DNA of 64,000 nucleotides from Deltaproteobacteria bacterium (GCA_029262815.1 JAJCYS010000018.1:28963-92962), one strand, 5' to 3'; shown: positions 49,222 through 59,739, numbered from the stretch's first letter. Numbers and translations are program-made. Notes: generated from the sequence alone by a model not told the origin.

Positions 49222-49777
49222 AGCGGCAGGACATCAGGATAAAATCTGAGATAAATTTGCGAAGCATGAAATCACTGTTGATTCGCTGATCTTTCACTTG
49301 CCAGTAAGGTTCATCAAATAACCCAAGCACTAATTCGAGCCGTTCGCCTGAGACATAAGGCTGACTCTCAGTTGCCTTTGAAGCCTCGATATAGCTTGAA
49401 AAGTAAACATCTATGAGGCCAGTTTTTGGCGTCATGACTACCAGTTTCAGAGTATTTCTAAAGAGCATGAAATCAAATTCGCTGCCGGCAATTTTAAACA
49501 TCTTGATGCCGTTAGTATCTGGCCCCTTATGCTGATTAAAAATTTCGATCAACCGAACACATTTGGCTCTCAGAGTCATGATGAAGTATTCAGTCTGCTT
49601 TTGTTTTTCGTTTTCTATGAACGTAGCTTCATCCTTGATGTGGATCGTGTCATCAAGCAACATCGCTTTTTCATTGTGTGCCAGTTCAACTACCCATTGC
49701 TCATGGGTGTGAATGATCGGTGAACGTTTGCCACCCGTAGATGGCGTCCTGTTGAGGCGTGTTTTTTCTGTTTCCAT
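49220..49777 (-). CDS. hypothetical protein
   Basis: ORF 185 aa, no recognised family. Confidence 0.5.
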   Translation of the reverse strand: METEKTRLNRTPSTGGKRSPIIHTHEQWVVELAHNEKAMLLDDTIHIKDEATFIENEKQKQTEYFIMTLRAKCVRLIEIFNQHKGPDTNGIKMFKIAGSEFDFMLFRNTLKLVVMTPKTGLIDVYFSSYIEASKATESQPYVSGERLELVLGLFDEPYWQVKDQRINSDFMLRKFISDFILMSCR

Positions 49778-49867
49778 ACTTATCTTAAGATTCTATCACG
49801 AGAAATAGTTTATATCAGTATAGTTACTTTGTTTTCGCCCCGAAGAACCGTAAGTAAATTTTAAGGT

Positions 49868-50024
49868 AAAAACCCACCCGGAAAGGTGGGCGCCGCTGTA
49901 TCACCTTTAGGCTTCAGTCCAAATAGTCAAACTGCATGCTCACCAGCAATAAGAAGTGGCTCCCTTTTGAAAAAGTATAGGTTTTTCCTTTTTCAATCTA
50001 CCTCGAATCCCTCAGGGCAAGATT
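49868..50024 (-). ncRNA. ssrS: candidate 6S RNA (SsrS-like)
   Basis: Minus strand contains TTGCTGGTGAGCATGC-loop-GAAGCCTAAA...ACAGCGGCGCCCACCT, alignable to the apical part of E. coli 6S RNA (GGUUGGUGAGCAUGC...GAAGCCUUAAAACUGCG); ends in terminator CCCACCTTTCCGGGTGGGTTTTT. Confidence 0.6.
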
Positions 50025-50308
50025 GATTCTACATTACTTTTTAGCGCTTGAGGTGATGAATATTTAATGTTGTCATAAATATCGCTCTGGGTATGGATTT
50101 TGTATGAATTTCAAGTATACTGACGATCGGATTGTATATAGATATAGATAAGATAGAAAAGAATCAGAAAAAGATCATAGAAAAATCCTGTAACCTATTG
50201 AAATATACAATAAGGTTGCACTTGGAATCTTTATTCTTTTAAAATCAAAAGTTTGCTGGCTTAAAGCAAAAGTTCAATTTATACTTAATAGTAAGGGTAA
50301 GACTGATA

Positions 50309-51121
50309 GTGGTAGAAAAGCAGCAAAAAAAACTTAGAGTTCTGGTAGCAGATGACTCTCCCACCATTCACAAAGCAGTTCAATTGACGCTTTCCAGTGA
50401 AGGGTACGAGGTATTCTTTGCGCACGATGGTAAGGAAGCGCTCGAGAAAGTCAAACGAGATCCGGTTGATGTGGTATTAGCTGATATCAATATGCCAGAG
50501 ATGACTGGGTATGATCTAGCCTATGCCATTAAAGTACGTCATGAAATTCCAGGTGTGTCCGTTGTTCTAATGTGTGGGACTTTTGATCGATTCGATCAAG
50601 ATAAATACATTTGGTGCAAAGCGGATCACCGTATTTGGAAACCTTTTGAAACCTCAGTTTTTCTAGAAGTGATTGATCAATATGGTCAGTCTAAGCCAAA
50701 TAAATTCGAATCCCTGAAGAAGGGGGGAGCCTCAGAGATGCAGGCCCCCAAACTGGCAAATTTGCCTACTGCATCCCCAACAATTTCGACTTCCCCCTTT
50801 CGACCGACTACACAGACAAACGGCTCAGCTAAAATACCACCTCCGCCGGTTCGTCGAGCACCTCCCAGACCCGTGGCTCCAAAAATTGAGCCTGAATCTA
50901 AAATTGAGACTCAAAATGTGGGTTATCAGGTTCAAGAAGTGGTCCAAAAGTGGCTAAAAACCGAAGATGCCAAACAGCTGGTCCGTAATCTGGTTCGCCA
51001 AGAAATCGATCATGTACTTCAATACCTCGAACAAGAGCTTATGGATCGCATCAAACAAGATGTCTGGGAAGCCTCTCCCATGAATTCAGACGATGTTAAC
51101 GTCTATCATCCCTCACCGTAA
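50309..51121 (+). CDS. response regulator receiver protein with C-terminal amphipathic domain
   Basis: REC domain LRVLVADDSPTIHKAVQLTL...VDVVLADINMPEMTGYDLA; Pro-rich linker; C-terminal helical segment. Confidence 0.85.
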   Translation: MVEKQQKKLRVLVADDSPTIHKAVQLTLSSEGYEVFFAHDGKEALEKVKRDPVDVVLADINMPEMTGYDLAYAIKVRHEIPGVSVVLMCGTFDRFDQDKYIWCKADHRIWKPFETSVFLEVIDQYGQSKPNKFESLKKGGASEMQAPKLANLPTASPTISTSPFRPTTQTNGSAKIPPPPVRRAPPRPVAPKIEPESKIETQNVGYQVQEVVQKWLKTEDAKQLVRNLVRQEIDHVLQYLEQELMDRIKQDVWEASPMNSDDVNVYHPSP

Positions 51122-51139
51122 ATTCACAGGCCTGCAGTT

Positions 51140-51736
51140 ATGAATGCGTGTGTATCAGTTCGTGTGTTCAGTACGCCACTTTCGTTAAAAGCACAAAAAA
51201 TAGAGGCCAGGCGGGCACTTAAATCTGCTTTTGGATCTCAGCCCTCAGGCGAATTACGGTATTCACCCTTAGGACAACCTCAACTATTTCCAGCGAGTAA
51301 TGGATATGTGAGTCTTTCTCATAAATCTGAGGTTGTTGCAGGGGCGGTTGCGCCGTATCGAATCGGTATTGATTTGGAAATTCAGCAGGTAAGACGGCAC
51401 TTGCCCTTACTTAATGTAGTTGCTACACCTGCTGAGTGGACATTTCTAGGCGAATCTCCCAACTGGGATACTTTTTTTAAATTTTGGACGGCGAAAGAAG
51501 CCATTGTAAAAGCGGTAGGGGTCGGACTTCGCATGAGGGTAGGGCTCAAAGAAACGGTTTTAACAGATTACACCAAAGACTACTGGGTATTTGAACGCCA
51601 AAATAGCCTATGGCATGTGTTTTTTTTAACCATCAAGGATCATGTACTTGCAGTTGCACGGCCTGAAGGGTTAAATATGGTTGCACCCAAAGTTGCAATT
51701 TTGAGGGATGAGAGACATGTTTCGCACTGTAGTTGA
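51140..51736 (+). CDS. 4'-phosphopantetheinyl transferase (Sfp/AcpT-type)
   Basis: SLSHKSEVVAGAV, IGIDLEIQ, FWTAKEAIVKAVGVG. Confidence 0.88.
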   Translation: MNACVSVRVFSTPLSLKAQKIEARRALKSAFGSQPSGELRYSPLGQPQLFPASNGYVSLSHKSEVVAGAVAPYRIGIDLEIQQVRRHLPLLNVVATPAEWTFLGESPNWDTFFKFWTAKEAIVKAVGVGLRMRVGLKETVLTDYTKDYWVFERQNSLWHVFFLTIKDHVLAVARPEGLNMVAPKVAILRDERHVSHCS

Positions 51737-52505
51737 CCAAGATCCACCCATTTATTTAATGGAACTGAATACTGTTGACTCTACAAACAGTGAAGCCAAG
51801 CGTCATATTTCTTCTATGAAAGATCAAAAAGGGTTGTGGATTGTTGAAGCTCGTTCCCAGACTGAAGGCTACGGTAGAAAAGGTCATCGTTGGGAGAGTA
51901 CAAGCGATCAAAACTACTATGGCACTTTTTGTTTTGCCTACCCTAAGGGTCTACCACCAGGTGTTTTTACATTATGGTTGGGTTATGAGCTCCAAAAAGC
52001 TTTGGCAAGACATTGTGATGGGGTGTTTTTTGTCAAATGGCCGAATGATCTTTGTGTGTTAGACCGTGGGCAAGTATTCAAAGTGGGGGGCATACTTACC
52101 GAAGTTGTCTCGGGCGTAGCCTTGTGTGGGGTAGGGGTGAATTTAGGAGACTCACCTGGAATTGAGCAAGACGAAGCATTAGGCGTCTTAGCTTCTGGGA
52201 CTTTGAGGTTGTCCTATGATTTGGGTGTTCAAGAAATTCGTCGCACTTTTATGGAGCATATTGCATTTGAATCTGCAGATTTAGAAACGTTAAAACCCTT
52301 TATGGCTTGCATTGCTGACCAGATGAGGAAAGTAGCTCATGATGTCCATTGGGTCTATCATGAGAAAAATAAAAACCCAACAACTGTCTCAATCGTGGGG
52401 ATTGACGCAGATACAGGCGCTTTGGTTATTCGTGGTGAAGACGTGTTAGATCATAAAAAAGTGGTACACGGGAGTTTGTATGCACTTACAAAAACAAGTA
52501 CCTGA
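51708..52505 (+). CDS. birA: biotin--[acetyl-CoA-carboxylase] ligase
   Basis: TVDSTNSEAKR, GYGRKGHRWES, KWPNDLCV, KVGGILTEV. Confidence 0.88.
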   Translation: MRDMFRTVVDQDPPIYLMELNTVDSTNSEAKRHISSMKDQKGLWIVEARSQTEGYGRKGHRWESTSDQNYYGTFCFAYPKGLPPGVFTLWLGYELQKALARHCDGVFFVKWPNDLCVLDRGQVFKVGGILTEVVSGVALCGVGVNLGDSPGIEQDEALGVLASGTLRLSYDLGVQEIRRTFMEHIAFESADLETLKPFMACIADQMRKVAHDVHWVYHEKNKNPTTVSIVGIDADTGALVIRGEDVLDHKKVVHGSLYALTKTST

Positions 52506-52947
52506 TATTGTACTGGTCTCACCAGTGATCGCACAAAACACCGGCACGATTGCCCGTACCTGTGCAGGGTTAGGCAACCGGCTTCATATCGTTCGGCCCT
52601 GCGGGTTTACCTTTGAATCACGATATTTGAGACGTGCGGGTCTAGATTATTGGCCTTCAGTTAAACTCTGTATTCATGAGTCGTGGGAGATGTTTCTAGA
52701 GTTTCAATCGGGCCCGTGCATTTTTTTAAGTACCCGAGGGAAACGAGTCCTAACAGATTTATCACCTGAAGAGATCCAAGCGACTCAGTATTTTGTCTTT
52801 GGATCCGAGTCGTCTGGATTTCCTCCGTCTTTTTATGAAACCTATGCGTCTGAGTTGGTACAACTCCCAGTGGACTTGTCTGCCATACGCAGTTTTAACC
52901 TAGCCGTATCTGTTGGTATGGCCCTCGGCATCGCAGTTGCTAAATAA
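52480..52947 (+). CDS. trmL: SPOUT tRNA (cytidine/uridine-2'-O-)methyltransferase, TrmL-like
   Basis: PVIAQNTGTIARTCAGLGNRLHIVRPCGF, FVFGSESSGFP, IRSFNLAVSVGMALG. Confidence 0.9.
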   Translation: MHLQKQVPDIVLVSPVIAQNTGTIARTCAGLGNRLHIVRPCGFTFESRYLRRAGLDYWPSVKLCIHESWEMFLEFQSGPCIFLSTRGKRVLTDLSPEEIQATQYFVFGSESSGFPPSFYETYASELVQLPVDLSAIRSFNLAVSVGMALGIAVAK

Positions 52948-52954
52948 TTATTGA

Positions 52955-53060
52955 TGTCATTGCAAGAAGGGTTGTAAACCCGACGAAGCAATCTATGGAT
53001 TCCGGCTCATACATGCACGGATAGCCTCAATCTTGTCATTCCTGCGAAGGCAGGGATCCA
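52955..53060. repeat. cluster of REP-like elements
   Basis: gtcattgcaagaaggg...cgacgaagcaatct followed by tggattccggctc... and gtcattcctgcgaaggcagggatcca. Confidence 0.65.
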
Positions 53061-53092
53061 TCTGCGGCCGAAAAAAAGGATGACAAAAAACG

Positions 53093-53854
53093 CTATTTTC
53101 TGCTTTTTGTACGGTGGGCCTTGCGTTTTGATTTTAACTCCTCTTTTTGTGTCGAAGGTATTTTTTCAACAGCGGCTGAAAATGCGTGCGATGAAATACT
53201 CAATACATGTTTTTTGAGAAACGTCCAAGTCGCATCAGGATATGCATTGCTGAGTTCTCGCAGGGTCCATCCGATGCCTTTTTGTACATAGTAGTGATCA
53301 TCTGCAAGTAACGATTCGACTAATGGGAAAAGTTTAGTTTTAGGGAGCACTTTTTTTCTCAACGCGCTGTAGCACAACAAGCTCACTACGGATTGTCTTC
53401 GTAGCCAAGGGTTTTTGGAGCGATTCCAAGTTTGTAGGGTAGGGTAAATGCGCGTAGGTTCAAATTCTAAAAGTGCGGCATAACATTTTGAAAGCACATC
53501 TGAATGGGCCCAATTTTCTAAATCTTTGGCCCAGCTTTTGGTGGTTGGCCAAAAGGCCAGCGCAGTTTTTTTATCTTTGATCAATGCCTCGTAATAAAAC
53601 AACGGCAACGCTTTGACCTCAAAAAAAGGGGAGTTTTTCCATACATGGTCCCAAAGCAGTAGCGTGGACTTAGATTTAGGATCTAAATTTTTCATCAAAC
53701 CCTTGAGTAGGGTTCGCTGCTGAGGGACCGGCAATCCTATGAGGTCAAGCTCTGAATTACAGATATTTCTACGAATTGCGATATCTTTGGGCGATAGCGA
53801 AACAGGGATTTGGGTGACAGCTTGTGTGACTTGAGTTAAAAATGAATTCGACAT
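53093..53854 (-). CDS. DNA alkylation repair enzyme-like HEAT protein (AlkD family)
   Basis: LPKTKLFPLVESLLADDHYYVQKGIGWTLRELSNAYPDATWTFL typical of AlkD-like proteins. Confidence 0.8.
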   Translation of the reverse strand: MSNSFLTQVTQAVTQIPVSLSPKDIAIRRNICNSELDLIGLPVPQQRTLLKGLMKNLDPKSKSTLLLWDHVWKNSPFFEVKALPLFYYEALIKDKKTALAFWPTTKSWAKDLENWAHSDVLSKCYAALLEFEPTRIYPTLQTWNRSKNPWLRRQSVVSLLCYSALRKKVLPKTKLFPLVESLLADDHYYVQKGIGWTLRELSNAYPDATWTFLKKHVLSISSHAFSAAVEKIPSTQKEELKSKRKAHRTKSRK

Positions 53855-53872
53855 TTTTGCTCCTTCTCTATA

Positions 53873-54628
53873 CTAAAAAGACTCGTGTAAAACACGTTTC
53901 AAAAATTCACGTGTTCTTGGATGTTCAGGCGCACTGAATAGCTTATCAGGATGGCCTTGTTCAACAATCCGTCCCTCATCCATAAAAATGACATGATCTG
54001 CTACACGTTTGGCAAACGCAATCTCATGAGTTACCACCATCATAGTCATACCTTCATCCGCGATTTCTTTCATAACATGGAGTACTTCATCGACGAGTTC
54101 TGGATCAAGAGAGGATGTGGGTTCATCAAACAACATCAAGTCAGGTGCCATGGCGAGTGCTCGAGCAATAGCTACGCGTTGCTGTTGCCCACCTGATAGT
54201 TCGATAGGATAGCTATTTTCTTTGTCAGTTAACCCGACCCGTTTGAGTATTGATTTTGCTTGTGTATGTGTCAGAGCTTTGGCTTGTTTCTTAACAAACC
54301 GGGGGCCTTCCATTACATTTTCAAGTGCGGTTCGATGGGGAAAGAGATTAAACCGCTGAAAAACCATCCCCATGTGGGTTCGGTGTTCACTCAACACATG
54401 CTTGCCTTTTGAGGGATCTACACGTTGACCTTTGAAGTATATAGAACCTGCGGTGGGTACTTCTAGATAGTTGAGACAACGAAGTAGGGTAGATTTTCCA
54501 GATCCACTGGGTCCAATGATTACAATGTGCTCACCTTTTGTGATCTTCACATCGACACCTTTGAGTACTTCTAAATCGCCAAATGATTTATGTAAGTTTT
54601 CGACCTGAAGTAAAGGTTCTGTGTTCAT
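53873..54628 (-). CDS. polar amino-acid ABC transporter ATP-binding protein
   Basis: [51 protein letters not shown]. Confidence 0.95.
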   Translation of the reverse strand: MNTEPLLQVENLHKSFGDLEVLKGVDVKITKGEHIVIIGPSGSGKSTLLRCLNYLEVPTAGSIYFKGQRVDPSKGKHVLSEHRTHMGMVFQRFNLFPHRTALENVMEGPRFVKKQAKALTHTQAKSILKRVGLTDKENSYPIELSGGQQQRVAIARALAMAPDLMLFDEPTSSLDPELVDEVLHVMKEIADEGMTMMVVTHEIAFAKRVADHVIFMDEGRIVEQGHPDKLFSAPEHPRTREFLKRVLHESF

Positions 54629-55299
54629 AAGGCACCTCGTCTTTCTAAACGTTTTTCACAATACCAGGCTATTGCAGTCAGAGATAAAACAATCAACAGA
54701 TATCCAACCGCGGCCCAGGCGTATACCTCCCAGGGACGTAGGTACTTAGCGGCAATCCGCTGGGTGACATAGAGCATTTCGCTTAACGCGATGACAGAGA
54801 CCAGTGATGAGTCTTTGGCAATCGCAGAAAGTTCATTCACCACCGGCGGGATGAGGCGACGAAACGTTTGCGGCAGAATGATGCGCCTCATAGTTAGCCC
54901 GTAGCCCATACCCAATGCTTGAGCAGCTTCAAATTGCCCTTTGGGGATAGACTGAATCGCAGCGCGAAATATTTCGGCCAAATACGCAGCACTATTCAAT
55001 GACAAAGCCAGAACCCCTGCCGGCATCGCATCGAGTCTGATACCGAGCAGCGGAGGCAATGCGAAATAAATAAAAAGAATCTGCAACAAGAGTGGGGTGC
55101 CCCGAAAGGCAGTGACGTACATCCCACCAGCCCAACGCAACGCTTTATTCTGCGAGATACGTGCAAGTGAGACACAAAGTCCAAGTGCTACGCCAAAACA
55201 GCCACTCAAAAAAGTTAATTGTAATGTTAGTAGAAACCCGACCCAAATACGGGGTATCACAATTTGGGTAGAGAACGCCCAAAAACTATAATCTTCCAT
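54625..55299 (-). CDS. polar amino-acid ABC transporter permease
   Basis: [47 protein letters not shown] (EAA motif). Confidence 0.95.
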   Translation of the reverse strand: MEDYSFWAFSTQIVIPRIWVGFLLTLQLTFLSGCFGVALGLCVSLARISQNKALRWAGGMYVTAFRGTPLLLQILFIYFALPPLLGIRLDAMPAGVLALSLNSAAYLAEIFRAAIQSIPKGQFEAAQALGMGYGLTMRRIILPQTFRRLIPPVVNELSAIAKDSSLVSVIALSEMLYVTQRIAAKYLRPWEVYAWAAVGYLLIVLSLTAIAWYCEKRLERRGAL

Positions 55300-55338
55300 A
55301 GAGATCTCCTAAGTTGTTTGAATGTATGTAAACAGAAA

Positions 55339-56145
55339 CTAGAGTTTGCCTAGCTCTGTTCCAAACCACTTATGAGAGATCCGTTTAAATGTACCGTCGG
55401 ATTTAAGTTTTGAAACTGCAGATTCAATCGCTTTTTTTAATGCCTTGGCGTTTTTCCGGATGGCAATTCCAACTGGTTCTGGCGCAATTGCATGTCCGGT
55501 GACTTTGAATGTTTTGGGATCCTTATTAGCGTGATACAACCCAACGGGTTCATCAATCACAATCACATCTGCTTGACCCACACGTACGGCTTGAAAGACG
55601 TCCGTGGCTTTTTGGAAAGCTTTAATCTTCTTTATCTTCACGCCTTTTTTCTGTGCGGACTGTACAGCTGAGTGAGATGTGGTATCAGCTTGCACGGCGA
55701 CGATTTTGTCAGAAAGATCTGCAGTCGTTTTAACATGCTTGCCAGTCGTACGAGAGACAAACACCTGAGACATTTCTAGGTACTTAACGAAGTTAACTTG
55801 TTTTAGACGTTCTTGGGTGATGTTCATCGAAGACATGATGACATCATAACGGCCACCTGATACGAGCCCGGTCAAAATACCTTCCCAAGACATTGTTATA
55901 AACTTAGCAGACACGCCCATCTCTTGTGCTATCGCGACACCCAGCTCAACATCAAATCCCGTAGGTTTTCCATCTGGACCATCAAACTCCATTGGTGCGT
56001 AGGTAGGGTCTATGGCGATGCGTAATATCTTTTCTGCTTTGATCCGTTTGAGGGCTGATTCAGGAGATTTTTTGAACAAGGTGCATCCAGAAATTGATAC
56101 ACAGATACTGAGAGCCACAACCCAACTGGTTCTTCTTAGTGACAT
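55339..56145 (-). CDS. amino-acid ABC transporter substrate-binding lipoprotein
   Basis: Lipobox ISGC; LRIAIDPTYAPMEFDGPDGKPTGFDVELGVAIAQEMG. Confidence 0.93.
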   Translation of the reverse strand: MSLRRTSWVVALSICVSISGCTLFKKSPESALKRIKAEKILRIAIDPTYAPMEFDGPDGKPTGFDVELGVAIAQEMGVSAKFITMSWEGILTGLVSGGRYDVIMSSMNITQERLKQVNFVKYLEMSQVFVSRTTGKHVKTTADLSDKIVAVQADTTSHSAVQSAQKKGVKIKKIKAFQKATDVFQAVRVGQADVIVIDEPVGLYHANKDPKTFKVTGHAIAPEPVGIAIRKNAKALKKAIESAVSKLKSDGTFKRISHKWFGTELGKL

Positions 56146-56267
56146 ATGTTCCTCCTTGTTAACCCTAAAGCTCAATCTTTTGGAGACAGAGCCCACAAAA
56201 GAAAAATCATATGACACATGTTTTTTATAAGCAAGGGCAAAAATGAGGCTAAATCAGTGATTTCACG

Positions 56268-59033
56268 CTAAACAGGGGTAGGGTTGTTTAGCGAAGCCAC
56301 CACCTCAACGCATCTGACGCAGAGATCTGAATCAGGTGAGGATTCAACCAGACGCCAACATCGTGGACATTTTTCAGCGGCGCTTTTGTTTGCGCTCACG
56401 GTCAACCCATCAGATTCATCGTGCGACAGTGTTACAGCAGCGACATTAAAATACCGAGCGAGTTCTTCAGCATGGGTTTCAAGCGCATGAGGAATTTTGC
56501 CGTTAATCGTAATATGTGCTTCGGTGTTAGATTGAATGGTTTTGTTATTTCGTAGGGGTTCGCATGCGGCGAGTACTTTGTTTCGGATATCAAGTATTTC
56601 GGTAAACGATTTGTTTAGAGAAGGGTTAGATGTTTTGACATGATGTTCTGGCCAAGTTACGGGGGAGAGAAAAATGCTTTTGGATTTATCAGTCAATGGC
56701 AGGTGTTCATAAACATCTTCCGCCATGAAACTGCAAATTGGAGCCAGCATATGAGACCCCCAAAATGCAATGTAGCGTAGGATGTCGAGTGCTTCTTTTC
56801 GAAATGGGCTGTATTTGGCATCGCAATAGAGGCTGTCTTTTAAAATATCAAAATAAAAGTTACTCAACGTAACCGTAAAAAAGGTGTTGAACGCACGGAA
56901 CACGTGGTTGAATTCATATGCTTCGTAATGTTTTTGAATCGTATCCAACCAGGCTTGGGTCTCATGGAGCATGTATTGATGCAGTGGATGGCTGACTTTA
57001 GGGGCTTCGCTGTAATCTCCTTGAGCAGAGACGAAACCGAGCATGTAGCGAAAGGTGTTTCGTAGTTTTCGATAGACGTCTTCGACTCGCTTGATGTTTT
57101 CCATGCTGAAGGTCATATCGTCTTTGAAATTTTCACTTGAGACCCAAAGGCGAAGCACATCGGCGCCGTGCTTGGAAACAAAGGTTTCGGAAGGTTCGTA
57201 GTTTTTGCTCGATTTTGAAAACTTGTGACCTGATTCATCAAGGATCATACCGTGTGTCAGGACGGCTTTATAAGGAGCTTTGTCTTGATAGCCATAGGAG
57301 GCTAACAGGCTAGATTGATACCATCCCCGAAACTGGTCGTTGCCTTCGAGGTATAAGTCAGCTTGATCAATACCTAAACGTTCTTTTACCGTGGCGGCAA
57401 AACTGATACCGCTATCGAACCAGACATCTAGGATGTTGGTTCCTTTGGTGACTTGCGTGCTGTCACAGCTCAGGCATTTTAAATACTTTTGTGGGATGAG
57501 ATCTTCGAGGGGGACTTTGTCCCAGATGTCGGCTGATGATTCACGAAATTTTTCTGCGACAGCTTTACAGACATCAGCACTGAGGGTTTCTTCATGACAA
57601 TCCGAGCATACGAGTGACGGGATGGGTACCCCCCACGCACGTTGTCTCGAAATACACCAATCAGGACGATTTTTGAGCATTCCTTCAATGCGTGAAAGGC
57701 TCCAGTCGGGTATCCAGTTTGATTTTTTGGCCTCAGCGGTTGCAAATTCTTTAAGCCCACAACTGTGAAAATCGATAAACCATTGTTCGGTTGCTCGGAG
57801 CACGGCTGGTTTTTTGGTTCGCCAGCAGTGGGGGTAGCTGTGTTTTAGCTTATGAAGAGCGAATAATGCATGCTTTGATTTCAAATCCGCAATGATTTTG
57901 GGATTTGCTTCAAAGACTTCGAGTCCCACATATGCAGGGGCAAGATCTGTGAATCGGCCATCAGGGCCTACGGGACACATAACTTCAAGCCCATTTGCGA
58001 TCCCTATTTTATAGTCATCTTCACCATGACCCGGTGCCGTTGAGACAACTCCTGTACCAATGTCTAAGGTGACATGATCACCAATCAGGACGGGCATGTC
58101 TTTTTGGGTGATTGGGTTTACGAATTGAGCGCCTTTGAGATCTTCGCCTGTGCCAGTCCAAAGTGGTTTATCTAGAGTGATTTCGCCTTCTTTTGATGTG
58201 GCTTCAGCTCGATCGGTAGCTATCAGGATTCGTCCTTTAGAGGTGTCGAATATGCCGTATGTAAAATTTGCATGGACTGAAAGGCCGAGTACAGCAGGGA
58301 TTGACCATGGCGTGGTAGTCCAGAATAAGGCGTGGGTGTTTTCTAGGACATCTTTTAAGTGGGTGTTGCCAGAAGCGATGGGGCACATGACAGTGATAGC
58401 GGGATCTGTGACATCCTTATACTCTACTTCGCTACCAGCTAGTGAGGTCTGGCCGCCGATACTCCAATGGACAGGTTTTTTACGTCGATAGACCATCCCT
58501 TTTTCAACAAAAGCGGCAAGAACTTCGAGATCTTTGGCTTCGTAGCTGGGGTCCATGGTGAGATAAGGGCTATCGAAGTCTCCGAGGATACCTAAACGCA
58601 TGAATTGCTTTTTTTGAAGTTTGACGAATTTTGAGGCGTAGGATCGGCAGCGTTTTCGAATGGTTGGGCGGTCGCTTGTAAGTAGAGAGATGTCTTCTTG
58701 TTTTTCGACTTCGTGTTCGATGGGTAGGCCGTGGCAGTCCCAACCTGGGACGAAATCAACATGGTGGCCCTGCATGTGTCTGAATTTGACACAGATATCT
58801 TTGAGAATTTTGTTTAGACAGTGACCGTGATGGATATTGCCGTTGGCGTAGGGGGGGCCGTCATGAAGGATGAATTCAGGTTTATCGATGCGAATAGATC
58901 GCATTTTGTTGTATAAGCTCTCTTTTTCCCAGTTTTTGAGCATTTCGGGCTCGCGTTGGGTGAGATTAGCTTTCATGGCGAATTGGGTTTTGGGTAGCAG
59001 GAGGGTATCTTTATAGGGGCTCTTGTTTGACAT
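56268..59033 (-). CDS. ileS: isoleucyl-tRNA synthetase
   Basis: HDGPPYANGNIHHGHCLNKILKD, KFSKSSKNYE, C-terminal Zn ribbon CPRCWR...CVRC. Confidence 0.97.
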   Translation of the reverse strand: MSNKSPYKDTLLLPKTQFAMKANLTQREPEMLKNWEKESLYNKMRSIRIDKPEFILHDGPPYANGNIHHGHCLNKILKDICVKFRHMQGHHVDFVPGWDCHGLPIEHEVEKQEDISLLTSDRPTIRKRCRSYASKFVKLQKKQFMRLGILGDFDSPYLTMDPSYEAKDLEVLAAFVEKGMVYRRKKPVHWSIGGQTSLAGSEVEYKDVTDPAITVMCPIASGNTHLKDVLENTHALFWTTTPWSIPAVLGLSVHANFTYGIFDTSKGRILIATDRAEATSKEGEITLDKPLWTGTGEDLKGAQFVNPITQKDMPVLIGDHVTLDIGTGVVSTAPGHGEDDYKIGIANGLEVMCPVGPDGRFTDLAPAYVGLEVFEANPKIIADLKSKHALFALHKLKHSYPHCWRTKKPAVLRATEQWFIDFHSCGLKEFATAEAKKSNWIPDWSLSRIEGMLKNRPDWCISRQRAWGVPIPSLVCSDCHEETLSADVCKAVAEKFRESSADIWDKVPLEDLIPQKYLKCLSCDSTQVTKGTNILDVWFDSGISFAATVKERLGIDQADLYLEGNDQFRGWYQSSLLASYGYQDKAPYKAVLTHGMILDESGHKFSKSSKNYEPSETFVSKHGADVLRLWVSSENFKDDMTFSMENIKRVEDVYRKLRNTFRYMLGFVSAQGDYSEAPKVSHPLHQYMLHETQAWLDTIQKHYEAYEFNHVFRAFNTFFTVTLSNFYFDILKDSLYCDAKYSPFRKEALDILRYIAFWGSHMLAPICSFMAEDVYEHLPLTDKSKSIFLSPVTWPEHHVKTSNPSLNKSFTEILDIRNKVLAACEPLRNNKTIQSNTEAHITINGKIPHALETHAEELARYFNVAAVTLSHDESDGLTVSANKSAAEKCPRCWRLVESSPDSDLCVRCVEVVASLNNPTPV

Positions 59034-59144
59034 AGGGATTTAGGTTAATAAACTTTAGTACTTATGTCCAGTGGCTGAATTAGTTGATTTAGGGCTAAAG
59101 GTTACCTACTATCTAGCCGAAAAGCTACACACGAGGGAGGGGTA

Positions 59145-59531
59145 TTGGAAAAAGAGTGGCTTAAACGCTTTGAAGAAGAATTTCTGAGATATTCAGAAAT
59201 AGCAAAGGGTCATGATGGACTGGTTTGCGATGAAATAGTGACCGCTTCTTGGTTTGTAGGGCCGAAGGACTGCAGCGAAATTCTTGAAAAGCTCCAGGCA
59301 TTTATTGCGTTCTTGGAATTGAAAATTAAACCCCAGTTGGACAGGGTCTGCGAAAAGATGAAAGAGTCTGTCAGCGGAGGGGTAGATGAAGTGCACCATT
59401 TGACTTCGGATGATCTGCAGGTTCAGAAGTTAGGTATTGTGTTAGAGCGACTCAAAGATATTGAGTCAGAACTTGTATGCCCCCCCTCGGATCCTTCCGC
59501 ATCCGGTGAAGACAAAGACAACCAGTATTAG
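59145..59531 (+). CDS. hypothetical protein
   Basis: 128-aa ORF, acidic, TTG start with gggaggggt upstream. Confidence 0.5.
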   Translation: MEKEWLKRFEEEFLRYSEIAKGHDGLVCDEIVTASWFVGPKDCSEILEKLQAFIAFLELKIKPQLDRVCEKMKESVSGGVDEVHHLTSDDLQVQKLGIVLERLKDIESELVCPPSDPSASGEDKDNQY

Positions 59532-59547
59532 CGTCTGCCTGTTTTTA

Positions 59548-59584
59548 TCATTCCCGACACATGCGATAGCACGTGAGCGGGAAT
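59548..59584. repeat. REP-like ATTCCCG..CGGGAAT element
   Basis: tcattcccgacacatgcgatagcacgtgagcgggaat. Confidence 0.65.
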
Positions 59585-59739
59585 TTGCCTAAAATCTATA
59601 CCAAAACCATCTACCCTAAAATCCATGCAAACCCTTTTTACATGCACATTTCGTGCCAACTTTTTTCTTTTTTTAGACATTGGCATTTCAAAATATTTGC
59701 ACTATGGTGGGTTCCAATCATGAGGAAAGGAATGGAACT

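Noticed and set aside
49868-50024. Cobalamin, c-di-GMP or other riboswitch interpretation of the structured region
   Set aside because: Characteristic conserved boxes of those classes are not recognisable, and the region is not positioned as a leader of a downstream minus-strand gene before its terminator; 6S-like match is better.
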